Assembly: GCF_040802235.1 (NCBI RefSeq)
Contig: NC_133156.1
Coordinates: 26,865,343 to 26,929,342 of the forward strand
DNA length: 64,000 nt
From: Manis javanica
Taxonomy: Eukaryota; Chordata; Mammalia; Pholidota; Manidae
Direction: 5' to 3'
The notes beneath the pieces are model-generated. The model worked only from the letters and a program-made list of their open reading frames with translations. It ran no database searches and had not been told where the DNA came from. Shown one piece after another: positions 1 through 50,676 of the stretch. Numbering within the stretch: the stretch's first letter is position 1; the number at the start of each line of letters is the position of its first letter. The translations under genes were made by a program, and so were the position numbers.

Positions 1-1320
1 CCTGTGTCCAGTTCTGAGTGTGGACCTGATGAGCAATATAGTAACTTAAGCAGTGCTGGCGGTTGGGACGAGGATGTACAGCCATGTCCTGGGAGGGAGG
101 GTGGTTGGAATTCACCATGATAAATGGCAAGGGACTTGTGAGGTTTGCTGACGGCAGTGGAGTGAAGGGGGGCCTCACAGCTGCGCCGTCACATGGGTAG
201 AGAAGGCAAACGAATCTTCCAGAGAGCAGGGCAGTGCTCCTGGGGGGAGACTCATGAGCTCTTGCAGGAAGGACCAAAGCCAAGGCTGGAACTGCAAAAA
301 GCGAGTATCTGGGGTGGAGGAAAAGCAGAGCCAGAGGCCTTGGGAGGAAAACCACCTTCTTTAGACTGAAGATTATGGAGATTCTAAAGGACAGGGGGGA
401 GAAAAGATGCAGTGCATGAAGTCGTGAGATACGGAGTGACCTGCCAGGGCCCAAGCTAGCTCAGAACATCCGACCCCACCTCCTTGTTCCCCACGCTGAA
501 GGGTGAGATGCCCCCCTGCGAGGGCACCGGACCCAGATGCGCAGCAGCAGCCCCTGCTGCGGAGCCTCAGGACAGACTTCAGAAGCCCTCAGGTGGCCTC
601 TGCCAGCTCCGTCCGGAGGGAGGCTCAGGCTGCCTCACCAAGTAGAGAGCGTGGGCTTCCTCAGCAATCAGGCTGGGAAAAGACAAGTCTTAGAATTTTC
701 TCAAGATTCCTCAACAAATCTACAACATCCAACCAAGGGAAGTACTTGGTAAGACTGACAAAGAAGTCACAAGAAATATAGTGATGTTAGCTCCTTACAG
801 GCCAGGCACCACTCTCTACTGAAGGAGACAGCGCTGCATTTAGTAACCAACCAACCCCCGACACGTGGCTAGCCCCGCAGAAGGCACTGGGAGATCAACC
901 TGGTCTGGCGAACACCTCAAGCAGCTCTTGGTCCCGGAAAGACGGCCAGGCATCATGCCTCTCTAGCATACGCAGGGACAGGCTGACCAGAGAGGGGACA
1001 GTAGGCACTGCTGAGGAGGGGCCACGAATTCTGACCCTTGCAGCCAGGACAGGCTCTGGAGAGGAGCAGCCATCTGAAGCGGATCTTACAGTTGAGCTTG
1101 ATCTAGCAAAGAGAGGGGCAGCCAGGCTAAGAGAACAGCCACACCTGAAGGCTAAAGGTTTAAGGTTCTGGGCAATGGTCGGTACTTCCGATGGACGGGG
1201 GCTGGAATGTGGAAGGACTTGTGTGCCTGGACTAGGGCCTGGAAATGTCCTGTGTCCACTGAGGGAATGATGGGGTAAGTGACAGAACCAGTAGCCGGGC
1301 GGCTCATCTCAGGGGAACAT
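1..1320. other. Intergenic sequence, nothing recognised
   Basis: Moderately GC-rich sequence without a credible coding frame, splice structure or repeat family I can name. It is the far downstream side of SLC36A1. By synteny in other mammals the next gene should be FAT2, but none of its exons is visible. Confidence 0.5.
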
Positions 1321-1324
1321 GAGG

Positions 1325-1525
1325 TTTGGACTCAGGCAGAACTGGCACCGCCACGTAGAAAATCTGTAATTGGGCAAGTTATTTAACCTTTTATGCAATT
1401 ATTTAACCCCCGGCAACTGGGGATATTGTCAGCACCTTCCCTTGCTGGATCTGAGGAATAGAAGAGATAGTATATACGAAGTGCTTCACATAGCTGGTGT
1501 AATAAAGGCTCAAAAGAACGTTAGC
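1325..1525 (+). repeat. MIR SINE fragment
   Basis: Degenerate MIR layout: 'tttggactcaggcagaact', then 'gggcaagttatttaacc', then 'gaagtgcttcacatagctgg'. This is the usual core order of a plus-strand MIR. Confidence 0.7.
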
Positions 1526-1749
1526 TATTTCATCATTACTATTAAAAAGGTATATGTATGTATTTTAGTATCTATAACCACACACTTGCCTTTGTTCCAT
1601 GGCAAGATAAAAGGACATCCGTCCAGTTAGGGGTAACAGGGGTAGGCAGGCAGGGGCTAAATTGTATGAAGGCCGTGATCCTCAGCAGGAGAGGGCTATG
1701 ACTCCCAGCCACTCCCATCCTTGTCGCATGTGCGCACGCACACACACAC

Positions 1750-1965
1750 ACACGGAGGCCTCTGGCAATGTTTGGAGACACTTCAGGCTCTCAGACCTGG
1801 TGGGGTGCAGCTGGCATCCAGTGGGTAGAGGCAAGGGCAGCTGCTGAACATGTTGCAGGACACAGAACAGTCCCCCCAACAAAGACTTATCCAGCCCCAA
1901 ATGTACATCACACTGAGGTCAGGAAACTTTGTCCTGAAGAAACACATGCAGTCTTTATGTAGCAG
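1750..1965 (+). repeat. Old non-autonomous DNA-transposon-type repeat
   Basis: Contains the familiar mammalian repeat text 'tggcaatgtttggagacact' and 'cagtgggtagaggcaagg', then a gttgcaggacacagaacagtcc-like block. The same family occurs at 32955-33150. I do not trust my memory for the family name. Confidence 0.6.
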
Positions 1966-2089
1966 CTGGGAACCTGGCCTGAAGCAAAAGTACACTTATG
2001 CCACGAATAGCAGTTACGGCATATAGTTTTGCTCATTTATAAAAGGGCACTGTTAATGGATTCTACATTTGCAAGAGTACATAGGGAGA

Positions 2090-3610
2090 GTGAAAAGGAA
2101 AAGACAATCCAACCATACATAAAAAGAACATACCATGACCCAGGAGAACTTCCTCCAGTAAGCCAGGCTGGTTCAATATCTAAAAATGAATCAATTTAAT
2201 CCTCCATATCAACAGGCGAGAAAAGAAAAATTTGATGATCATAGTAACTGATACAGAAAAGGCATTTGACAAAATTCATCCATTCATGGTTTTTAAAAAA
2301 TCTCTCAGTACAGGAACAGAGGGGAACTTCTACAAATACCCTACAGCTTACATCATTCTTAAAGGTGAAGTCTGCATGCTTTCCTGTAAATCAGGGACAA
2401 GACTAGAATGTGTACTCTCACCACTCTTTAAACACTGTGCTAGAAGTTCTAGCCATTGCAATAAGGGGAAGAAAAAAGTTACACAGATTGTAAAAGAAGA
2501 AACAACTATCTCTATTTGGTTAGATTTCTTGGAAAAATCCCAAGAAATCTAACCAAAAACTCATAAAACTATTACATGAGTGTAGACAGGCTGCTGGATA
2601 CAAGATGAACACACAAAAATCAATTGTATTTCTATATTCTACCAAGGAACATGTGGAAACTGAAATTAAAAACACATTATTATTTAAAGTGGTGCCAAAG
2701 AAAATTAAATGCTTAGTTATAAACTTAACAAAACGTCTAAGATCCATAAGCAAATAAAATAAAAAATGATTAACACCAAATGCTGACAAGGATGCAGAGA
2801 AACCAGATCATTCACACATTGCTGGTGGAAATGTAAAAGGGTACAGCCACTCTGGAAGATGGTTTTCCTTTTAAAACTAAAAATGGGCTGACCACGTAAC
2901 ACAGTAATCACAGTCTTGGGTATATATCTCAGAGAAACAAACACTTTCATGCAGAAACTTGCACACGAGTATTCCTAGCAGCTTTATTTGTAACAACCAG
3001 GCCTGGAAATTATGCAAATTTCTTTCATTGGGTGAATGGTTAGAAAAACTGGTACATCCATTTCATGAAATGGAATGCAGTCAAAAGGAACAAACTATGG
3101 ATACCTTGGAAACAACATGGATGATCCTTATGGCAATTATACTGAATGAAAGAAGCCAATCTCAAAAGGATACATACAGCATAATTCAACTTATATAATA
3201 GTCCATGAAAAAACACAATGATAGAGATGAAAAGTTAGTCATTGCCAGGGGTTAGAAATATGGGGGAGGACAGGAGGTATGTCTATAAATGGGTAACATG
3301 AAGGAGTCTCGTGGTGATGGTATAGTTAAGCATCTCAACTGTAGTGGGAGAAGCTACATGTTATCCAATTGTTTAGAATCACACACACACATCCATGCAT
3401 ACACACAAAGGAGTGTATATACAACTGGAGAAATCTGAATAAGCTCTATGGATTATGCCAATGTCACTTTCCTGGTCTTAATGGTGTACTATAGTTGTGC
3501 AAGATGTGGACCCTGGGGGGGCCGGAGGAAGGGCACATGAGACCTCCCTATACATTTCTTTGCACTTTCCTGTGAATCCATAATTACTCCAAAATGAAAA
3601 GCTTAATATT
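2090..3610 (+). mobile_element. Old L1 fragment (ORF2 C-terminal part and 3' end)
   Basis: Degenerate L1 ORF2 text includes 'gatacagaaaaggcatttga' (the AFDK region), the 'aaatgtaaaagggtacagcc' block and the typical 3' end. Many stops and indels. It contains a perfect 18-bp snap-back hairpin at 2515-2557. Confidence 0.8.
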
Positions 3611-3639
3611 TTTTTTTAAAAAGACTAAATTTAAAGAGC

Positions 3640-4475
3640 AAAGTGTTTGAATAAACACTTTGTTAAAGAAAACAGATCAACAGCAAATAAGCCCAGGAAA
3701 AGATACAGAACATCACTAGTCATCAGGCAAATGCAAATTAAATTCACAATGAGGTACTACTACACATCCATTAAGATGGCTAAAATTTAAAAGACCGTAA
3801 TGTGAAGTATTGGTGAGGATATGGAACAACTGGAGCTTTTATAAATTGTTAGTAGGAATCCAAAATAGAATAGCCACTTTGGAAAATGATTTTGTAATTT
3901 CTTATAAAGTTAATATATACTTAACATACAACCAAACCCCACAATCCCACTTCTAGGTATTTACTTGACAGAAATAAAAACATATGTCTAAGTAAAGGTT
4001 TGTACATGAATGTTTATAGCAGCTTTATTTATAGTAGCCAAAAACCAGAAGCAACCCAAATGTCCATCAACTGGTGAATGAATAAGCAAATTATGGTTCA
4101 TCCATACAATAGAATGTTACTCAGCAATAAAAAGAAAGAAACTACGGATACATGTAACAACATGGATGAATATAAGAAGCATTGTGCTATGCGAAAGAAG
4201 CCAGACTGAAAGGACTATATACTTAATAGTTCCATTCATATGACACTCTAGAAAAGGGAAAACCAGGAACAGAAAAATCAGATCAGTTGTTGTCAAAGAC
4301 AGAGCGGCATGGGGGTGGGATTGATTGCAAGAGGGCGCAAGGGAAATTTTTGGGGTAGAGGAAGCATTATGTGTCTTGATCGAAATGATGGTCAAATGAC
4401 TACATGCATTTGTCCAAACTAATCAAACAGTATACTTAAAAAACAGGTGATTTTATTATATATAGATTATACGCC
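3640..4475 (+). mobile_element. Old L1 3'-end fragment
   Basis: The order 'aaatgcaaattaaattcaca' (near 3730), then 'tgtttatagcagctttattt', then 'atggatgaatataagaagca' is L1 ORF2 3' sequence. It is a separate copy from the one to its left. A 10-bp perfect hairpin sits at 3639-3662. Confidence 0.75.
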
Positions 4476-5029
4476 TATACCCCAATTTTTTCAAAAAAAA
4501 GGTATGAGGAAACCAGTGGCTAAGAATCTAGTAAAGTGCACCAATTCAAGACACACACAGCTTCTTAGCACACATCTGCAGCAGGCTGAGTCAGAGGATG
4601 CCAGTCTATCTAGCAGGGCCCTAGGTTGAGGGTCCAAATTTAGTCCACTGTCACTCAATTTCTGCTCCCAGCAGTGCAGTGGGCTTACCTCGAGTGTCCC
4701 AGTTATCTGGAAGGGGGGATTATGACCATTAAGAATGGGCATGAGGAGGAATAAAAACATGAATAATCTAAAAAGTGTTGAATGTCCTGCACAAAGGAAA
4801 TTGGCAAAACATGATTATAATGAATGACAAGTGACACTGCTCCTGAGTCTTGGTTTTCTTCAATTCAACTAATAGTTTTTCAGAAAATGTCTCACCAGCT
4901 CATCATGTCAGGCACTTTAGGACACTCTCACTAACTCTCTCAACAGCCTCCAAAGGAAGACCTCCCTCCCGAGGCTGTAACGAAGAGGGGGAGGCAGCCA
5001 GTGCCGTGGGAAGCCCTTGGGTTCCAGAA

Positions 5030-5170
5030 TCACAGGGCTCGTGGGTGTATCTCCATTCTGCCACTTACTGGCTGATGACTTGGAACAGTCACGGGATCCC
5101 TTGGACTCCCAGTTCCAGTAAGAGAATTGAAAACAGTCATAATACAGTTCCTACTTTCCTCTCTCAGGAA
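5030..5170 (+). repeat. MIR SINE fragment
   Basis: Contains 'cattctgccacttactggct' and 'gatgacttggaacagtcac', a recognisable MIR core. 4480-5030 beside it holds nothing I can name. Confidence 0.6.
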
Positions 5171-5349
5171 AGTGTTATACTTTAATAGTGTTCATGGAGA
5201 GGGCTCTGCTTTTAAACAAATCTAATTCGGTAGCCAACTAGGGGCAGCTCAGATGGTCTTGTTTTTCCAATGTGACAAAAAGGGAAGAATCATCCCTCCA
5301 CTGTCCTGAAATCAATACCCTCACTTTAAGAAAGTTAGGTGTCACCTCT

Positions 5350-5795
5350 TATACTAGTCAGGATGCTTCAGAAAAACTGACCTAGTAAGATGGAGATACA
5401 CATACATACATGCACCCACAGACAGGGATTTCAAGGAACTGGCTTATGTGATTGTAGGGCCTGGCAAGTCCAAAAATCACAAGGCAGGCTGACAGGCTGC
5501 AAACTCAGGTAGGAGCTGCTACTGCAGGCTTGAAGGAGTTCTACCTCAGTGAAAGCTGTTTTGCTCTTAAGGCCCTTCAAACTGATTCAATGAGGCAAAC
5601 CCAAATTTTTTGAAGATAATCCCTTTTGTTTAAAGACAACTGATTATAGCTATTAATCACATCTATAAACTACCTTCACAGCAACATGTAGGTTAGGTTA
5701 GTGTTTGATTGAAAAATTGGTTCAATACTATAGCCTAGTCACACTGACACATACACTAACCATCACACCTGTCCTGTGTGGTCATCTCATCTGCA
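5350..5795 (+). repeat. Interspersed mammalian repeat, family not named
   Basis: Starts 'agtcaggatgcttcagaaaa', passes 'aaggaactggcttatgtgat' and 'cctggcaagtccaaaaatc', and ends 'gacacatacactaaccatca'. This is the start, middle and end of a common mammalian repeat, though I cannot assign the exact family. Confidence 0.55.
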
Positions 5796-6075
5796 CAGAG
5801 TTGAGAAGTCCTACTCAAGTTTTCAAGGACAGAAGGAACAGACTTAGGATGGACTTAGGATTGTCTAACAGAAAAATAACTACCTAGCCCCTTTCTTGGG
5901 TACTCTCAATTGCATAGACGGTGCTATTTTTTACACTACTCCCCTGGATGAGCTCTGTGACGTAATTAGAAACACACTGACCTAAGATTTAGTAAAGGGA
6001 TCTGAGCGATGTGAAAGAAAAAAGTGAAAACAAAGACACAGCCCAAAACCTCTTAAAAATAAAAAATAAAATTCA

Positions 6076-6081
6076 TTTATT
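6076..6081 (-). terminator. Alternative candidate polyadenylation signal AATAAA
   Basis: A second minus-strand AATAAA (context ttcAATAAAtgaat) lies about 240 bp beyond the first. It is followed by T/A-rich sequence that also contains ATTTTATT runs. It would give a slightly longer 3' UTR. Confidence 0.3.
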
Positions 6082-6320
6082 GAAAAGGAAAAGTTTTAAC
6101 ACATGATGTGTGTGTAGAGCTGAAAGTAAGATTTTCTATACGCTGCTGCACGATCCACATCTCTACACACACCATGTGGGAAATATACATGGATGTATAT
6201 ATCCAGGCACATAAAATACACAGTACTGTCTGGTTATGAAGACAGGATGGACTCTAGTTTTTCATATTCCTCTTATTCACACATCCACTGACATGTTTTT
6301 TACAAAGGACTTCACACCAT

Positions 6321-6326
6321 TTTATT
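6321..6326 (-). terminator. SLC36A1: Candidate polyadenylation signal AATAAA (SLC36A1)
   Basis: TTTATT on the plus strand reads AATAAA on the gene strand (context aacAATAAAatgg). It is the most distal clean hexamer before the repeat-bearing downstream flank, apart from an alternative at 6076-6081. Cleavage would be expected near 6300. Confidence 0.4.
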
Positions 6327-6820
6327 GTTCACTAAAACAAAATAGCTTCCCCAGCATCACTTTGATTTAAACAAAAGGACACGACTTACAGCAGGCACCC
6401 ATCCCCTCAAGCCCCCACCCCGACCCCCTGTGGTGACCTCATATCTGCACTGTTTATGTTCCCCGATCAGGGAGTGACTCAGTGGTACAAAGGACAGGGA
6501 AGAAATATAACAAGCTGATGCCATCAGAGCAAACAGCCTTGCAACCAGTAGGACTAACAGTCTAAAAGTATTAACCATGACTTCAAAGATAATCCTCTCC
6601 TTTTCCCCTAATGCTCTTGGAGATTCATAATGTACTTTGGAAAATTTAATTCTAAGGCAGACTTGGAGCTGACTCCCTAAATACGAAGTCAGGCCACCTG
6701 CACTTTGTGTCTCCACTGTGAGGGGGCAGCTTCATGTTCTAACAGAGGCTGACGCTGAGGTCCACCTTAACCTCCGATCAACTATGAAATAAAACCCACT
6801 GATACAGACCCCTTTGCTCT

Positions 6821-6882
6821 GAGTAGTAAACAAAGAGAGCATAACAGACATAAATTGAGATTTTTGCACTTCCAAAAAACAT
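6821..6882. repeat. 62-bp exact direct repeat, copy A
   Basis: Begins gagtagtaaacaaagagagc and ends cttccaaaaaacat. Every base is identical to 9103-9164, and the flanks are unrelated. Both copies lie in the putative 3' UTR in the same orientation. I recognise no repeat family. Confidence 0.95.
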
Positions 6883-9102
6883 GAGGTGAACATGGAGTGT
6901 TAAACAGAGATGATATTCTACAACTTAGTAATGGAGAAATTTGAAAACAAACAGGGAGGGAGGGAAATATCTCCCTAACATCCTGTTTGGGATCATCACT
7001 TTAAGACAACCTATAAAACCGCAAATTTTATGTTTCATGGGATAGAGAGTAAGTAGTGAGCATCAGCCAATGAATTTGGAGAGGAGAGTCACAGAGAGGG
7101 AGGCCGTATGCTGCAGGTTCTAAACTAAGACAAGCCACACAGTGGCATGCATCTGATTAACGTGTGTGCAGATGAAGGGCTCCTAGCAGCCAGATAGCAG
7201 CATGATATAAATAATGCCACATGTGAATAACGACAACTTCTAGGCACTGACTAGAAAATGCCAGGTCGTGCTCTTCCCAGCAAGTACCTGCATTTCAGGG
7301 GAGGCACGCGGCCGACAGAAGAGTTAGAAACCTGCTCCCCACAGCTGTCTTTGCAGGAGGGAACATGGGGCTCTGAGAAGCTACCTCTGGGCTAAACCAG
7401 CCTGGAGCTGCTGTGGGGAGGTTGGGGGAAGGACACAGAGCCTAAAGGTATTGGGCTAGGAACCTCACGGTCTGCCTCTAGCGGGCAGACACAGCTTCAC
7501 ACTCCAAACCTCTGCTCTGCTGCTCCCTGATCAGACTTCTGCTTGTGCTGGGACTTTCTCAGCAGGCCCAGAGCGGTGCACGGCAACAGGCTGGGCAGTT
7601 GGTTCCTAACAAGCAATGGAAGAAACCAGGGAGGGCTCCCTGACTGAAGAAGCCCCATGGGTAGCAGTGCAAGGTTCCCTGAGCTGGCCCAGGGGCTGCT
7701 TCCAGAGGAGGACGGGCTTCCCCCTGCTACCACCTTCTGGCTGACTCTTTACTCGACACCTAATCGCTATGTAATGGCACAACCAGGGAGGTCCACTGAC
7801 TGGGTCTGCCTGGCCTGGGTCTTCGGAATCAGCCTGTCAAAGGCAGCAGGAACTCAGGAAAGGGATCAAACGGAGAAGGTGATGGATGACAAAGTAGCTT
7901 CCAGAAGCCCCAAAGCTAGAGCTGTGTCTCCTGCACACCACATTCTCTGGGCCAGGGACTCTGAACCAGTTGGTCTGCATTTTGCTAATATCTGGGACCA
8001 GAGGACCTCAGTATTGTGCCATCCGGTCCTCAGGCCACAGCATCACAGTCCCAGTCTCACTACCCACATGGACAGGGCTGACTCTAACCACTCCCTGAGT
8101 GCACAGAAGCCTCCATCAGAGAGGCTATGGGCAGGACACACATCTGACCCCCTTCTGCTGGCATAAGTCTTCTCACTCAAAACAACTGTCAGGACCACTG
8201 GGGAAGATTGGTGGAGCCCAAGCTTGCAAACAGGAGATGACAGTTCTTCAACCCACTTGGATAATTTCTAAGCCTAAGGCTTCAGAAGGCAGAGCCTCTG
8301 CTACCCCCGCTAGAACCTTGGTCATATAAGCACCTGTTAGTGAACACCCAAGGGCAGAAAGGGTTGGCGAAAGGTGCCATTCTCCTAATCACCACTGATA
8401 ACATCTTCCCAAGTTAATAAATTCTTAGGTGGGTTGGGAGTCACTACTATGAGAGTTTGGCTTTGGATCAGAAGAGAAAGAAAAAGCTGGGGCATGGGGG
8501 TGGGTCACAGCCCTCACGAGCTTTGGTGAAACCAAAACAGAACCCCTACAAAGCTGTGCTGCCCTCCCAGCTTTCAGGGTGAATGAACCGTATCTCCAGG
8601 TAAGCAAGAGCCTGGTGACGGGGGTGGAGGAGAGCAGGACCTGTTACAGATGCATGAATACACACACACACACAAAGAGCTCAGGAGATGCAGTTAATGA
8701 ATGCCCTTGTACAAGACTTGCACACCAAGAGGGAAGAGGCAGCGGCCAAAAACAAGGCAGTGTGACTTCCTCCTCCTGCTCTGCAGTTTGTCCCCAAATC
8801 TGCAGGCTGACTTGAGGTAAGCCAACCCTGAGGCTACTTCGGATACTCAGAGAGGCATGTAGGGAGAGGGACAGGGTTCACAATTAGTGTTCAGAACAAA
8901 GGAGACCTAAACCCCAGCCAAGTGGCTCCTTTAATCCAAGTCACGGAGGCAGCCTGGGGCAGGGCACTGTTTCTGCCCCATCCCCCATTGACTGTAAACA
9001 ATCAAGCACCACACCCAGCATCAGACCAGCTACTTGTAATTCTATGAACTTAATTTCACACTCTCTGTGCACACTGGCCTCATGTTGTCATCCATGACAA
9101 CA

Positions 9103-9164
9103 GAGTAGTAAACAAAGAGAGCATAACAGACATAAATTGAGATTTTTGCACTTCCAAAAAACAT
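9103..9164. repeat. 62-bp exact direct repeat, copy B
   Basis: Identical to 6821-6882 and 2,282 bp away. It is followed directly by ccaaaaaactg, which echoes its own end (tccaaaaaacat), so short homology may have joined the insertion at this side. Confidence 0.95.
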
Positions 9165-10215
9165 CCAAAAAACTGAACACTGCCATGCCATTTGCCTACC
9201 AGGGTCTGAGGGTGAAAAATAGGCCTGAACGCCCAAAGTGACCATTTTACAAGCCTCCCATGGATGGGACACATTCCACTCCACTGTCGTTCCCTTGGCC
9301 TAGTGCACAGGCAAATATTCCTGAGTCTTTCCTATCTTCCCAATATGAAATCAGGCTGGTCAGTGGGAGGTGTACACATTCAGATGATCCTGATTAAGGC
9401 CAGCCAAGAGTGCTGAGTACCTAAGCAGACATTTCCTACAGCAGCTTTCTTTTCAGCAGGAGAAGCTGAGTAAAGTTTACTGAGAAAGTAACAATTCTTC
9501 ATAACCCCAGATCTAGAGACAGAGACCAAAAAACCCACCTTCTTTTAAATAAAATATAAATATATTCCATTTAGGTAGCACTTGATATCTTCAGAAGCTA
9601 AAGCAATGAAGAACGCAGTACTCTGATCCATGAGGAGTTCAGAGAGGAGAGAGTGCTGCCGAGTCGCAGCAAGCCAGAAAGGAAAGATCAAAAACTCCAG
9701 GCTTGGGGTTGGTTTAAAATGACTAGGAAGGTCCAGGCACCTCCTGGAGACCCGAATAGGTAGGAGAATATTGAGGTAAAACATCTGTTATATGAGAAGG
9801 AGGCCCAGCCTTATGAAGAGGGGTAATTATCCACATATTTAATCTAGGCCCAGTCTGGGAAAGGAGAAAACATGAGGTGGGGGTGCTAAAATTTTTAAAT
9901 AAAGTGAGTTGTGCAACAGGAATGATTTGGGTGAGGGAGGCAGGTAAGGGAGGAGGCATGAAGAGGGAACTGAGAAGATCTGGGTTAAGGTGAGTACAAG
10001 GGGTCAGAAACGGCACCACTGCTAGAGGTACCTCCTGCATACCTGCCACCCACTCTCCCCCCTGCCCTCAACCCCGACTGGCCCTGGGTACCTAGCTGTC
10101 AGGTAGAGGGGTTTTCAAACAGCAACCAGGCCTTCTCCCAGAGCCTGGACCCAACTTGAGACTCTGGGGCCAGGAGCTGGGGAACATGCAGGGCTAAGGT
10201 GGACAGGTGCATTCG

Positions 10216-47867
<37,652 letters not shown>

Positions 47868-49873
47868 GGTAGCTGGGGAGACAGGGTCAGCACTAAGACC
47901 ATCAGTGGCTGGGGCCTTTAGCTCCAAGCCTGGAGTGGGCTCTGGAGCAGAAGCAGCCATTGGCACAGCCTCTCAGGGACAGGTGCACTCTGGATTAAGT
48001 ACAGTGATAGTGCCTGATACTAAGGGAAATGGAAAAGGTGCAAAGTACACATGGGCGGGCTGAGCTCACTTGACTTCTGCCTCCCAACATTCCCAGTGGG
48101 TGCCACACTCATAAATTTCTAAATTTGCCACAGCACAACTGAACAAAGCAAAGGTGAGGCACGGCTTGGGAGGTGTCAGGGAGGATACAGAAACGAACTT
48201 CCAGGAAACCTTCCCTGTCCATAGCTTAGGATAATTATCCCTTCCTTTGAGCTAATTTCTTCGGCTTTGAACAATAATATTGTATCTACATCCATCTTCC
48301 CCAAGAGCAAGCTCTCAGAGGATGGAACCTGACTGTTCCTCATTAACTCCTTCTTTTCCTCTGCATTCACTAGAGAAATGAACCTTGTTATATTCAAGAA
48401 ATCCCCTTTCTATCACCTAGTTCTGCTCAAACTCTTCACCAGGTTCCAGAGCCACAGACATCTTTCTCTCTCTCCACCATGACCTCTGGCCTATCCTAAA
48501 CTCTTTGGAGGTCATCAAGGACTCTTACCTGCTTACCTTAGGACTCGTTTCTTGCAACCGGTCTGCATACTAAGAACTGGCAACTGAAAGCAGCTCACAG
48601 GAAGACAGGAGCATAGGTGGGCTCACCACTGGCTTCTCCACAAACAACCCTTCCTTTTGATTTTTACAGATCTGCCAATTTTTTAAATATGGTAAAAAAA
48701 AGAAACCCTTCCTGTTGTATGTTGGGGAAGGATGCTGAGGGTGTTATTCCCTGGGTGGACTTTCTCAGTAATGTGCCACTACAGAAAAGAGAAGAATGAC
48801 TTCTCCAAAATACACAGTAAGGATACATTGTAAGAGTCATGTAGATTCCCAGAATCCTAGAGACTGTTGCTACAAGAGCCTTCAGAGGCTCATTTTGCAG
48901 ATGAAGGATCAACCCCTAAAAAGGGCAGGAAACTGCTTTGCTACAGCCAGATAGCACTAAAGCAGTAAACATATATCCTGATGCCCTGCCTCAATCTGGA
49001 AACATCTACTGAATACATAGCCACTTGAAATGAAGGAATACTATAATGAAAAGGAGTCAACTTCCTACCCTCCAAGAATCTGCAATCAAGTGAGGAAAAC
49101 TAAGGTACATTAACATTAAAAATTACAAAAATCCTTCTGACCCTTGGCATCCCAGCACAACTGCCTGCCTGTATAGGGCTCTCCCCAGCATGTGGCTGGA
49201 CGCCCACCCTGAGTCTGCTGTGCTGTCTCGGGTGCGTGGTGAGGAGGCACGATCTCCAGCGTCAGCCCACCCAAAACCCAACAGTGGCTGCCAGAGGACA
49301 GTGCTCTGTGCTGAGTGCTCTCACAGGTCCGGTCCCAGGGGACTCTTTGGAAACCTGTCCCACCCTGGAACCTGGGTGACCCAGGGGTGAACTCATTTTC
49401 TTCCACCAACTCTAATGGAGGAGGAAGCACCCCACATAATCTCACAAGGAAAGTGCTTGGCAGAAAGCCAGTAAAGGATTTAGAAGTCCTAGAGAAGATC
49501 CTGCCTAGCTTCACCACCAGTGTGACCTTGCTAAATATCTAAGAGGGCATTATTGACTCACATGTTGGAGGAATTCAAGGAAGTCATCTAGCAGTGGGGC
49601 AATTAAACTCCTAAGAGGGCCAGGGGAAAAAAGGCTATGAAAAAAAAAAAAGCTGTATCTTATTATAGGCCGTTGAAAGCTGCTGTTCAGGCAAAAACTA
49701 GTAAGTTAGCTTCTATGTATAGCAGAAGGCCTAGGTTCTATATGTCCTTTATCACCAGTTTGCTTGGTAACTTGGAACAATTTTCTTTATTTGCTTAGGG
49801 TCTTAGTTCCAAATGCACAAGCAGGGAGTTTAAACTAAAATATCTCTGAGCATCTTTCTAGCTCTAATACTCT

Positions 49874-49986
49874 AGGAATCAAATAATGTAATTAGTTACA
49901 CAGCTAATTTCTAGCCTTTTCTAACATACAAAAAGTGTCTGAGAAAAGAGACTTCCAGATGAATCCTGCATATTACTGAGGGAGAA
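49874..49986 (+). repeat. Inverted repeat, left arm
   Basis: The segment from aggaatcaaataatgtaatt to attactgagggagaa matches the reverse complement of 50677-50788 at roughly 90% by eye. The core 'ctaatttctagccttttcta' is perfectly matched. Confidence 0.85.
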
Positions 49987-50676
49987 AGAACAGAATACAG
50001 GGACTGACAAATTCCCCAAATTCTCCCCAACACCAAGAAACTGCTCTGTCGCTTATTTTGTACAGATGCTCAATTCATTCCAAACATTGTAAAGAGGACT
50101 CTTACTGTTGTATATAAAAACTGAAGTTACTCACAGCAGAATATTGCTAAGAAACTGCCCCAAAAGTAAAGTCCAAGAAACAACTGCAGGATGTGGGAGA
50201 TGTGACTTGGCTTGGCAACTGCAGGCATGTTGAAAGGAAGAAGAAGAAAAAAACAGCACTTACGGGTTTTAGTTGATGATAAGTTCAACAGTCAGTGATA
50301 TAACAGATGGCAAACAAGCTGATGTAATTGTAGCTTGCATTAAGACAAGAAAGAACTCCAGGTGAATGACGGCACCCATTTGTTTTTTCCATGAATTGTG
50401 CTCTGTTCCAGGCAGCACACTATAAAGGGAACAATGACAGCCTGTGGTGTAGGCAGGGGTCAGCACCAGGATTAGGAGGGGGATGCAAACCAACTAAATG
50501 ATGAATGGTTGGAAACACTGAGAAGCTTCAACCTGGAGAACTGGCAAGTGGGGGGGTATACAAACTGTCCTTAAGAGCTGTCCTATGGATACAATTTGTC
50601 CTGTGGAGCCTCAAAAACCAGTCAGAAATAGGATCAGTAGGTGGAAAGTAAAGGGAAGCAGGTCTTTTGAGGTAGG

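Larger units (their letters stand above)
6300..10215 (-). other. SLC36A1: Putative SLC36A1 3' UTR
   Basis: Downstream of the stop at 10216 the minus strand has no further splice-supported coding exon. The first convincing AATAAA with a plausible downstream region lies near 6321-6326, about 3.9 kb past the stop. The stretch is largely repeat-free, consistent with a long 3' UTR; I recall a multi-kilobase 3' UTR for this gene in other mammals but cannot verify it here. It holds both copies of a 62-bp exact repeat (6821-6882, 9103-9164). Confidence 0.45.
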
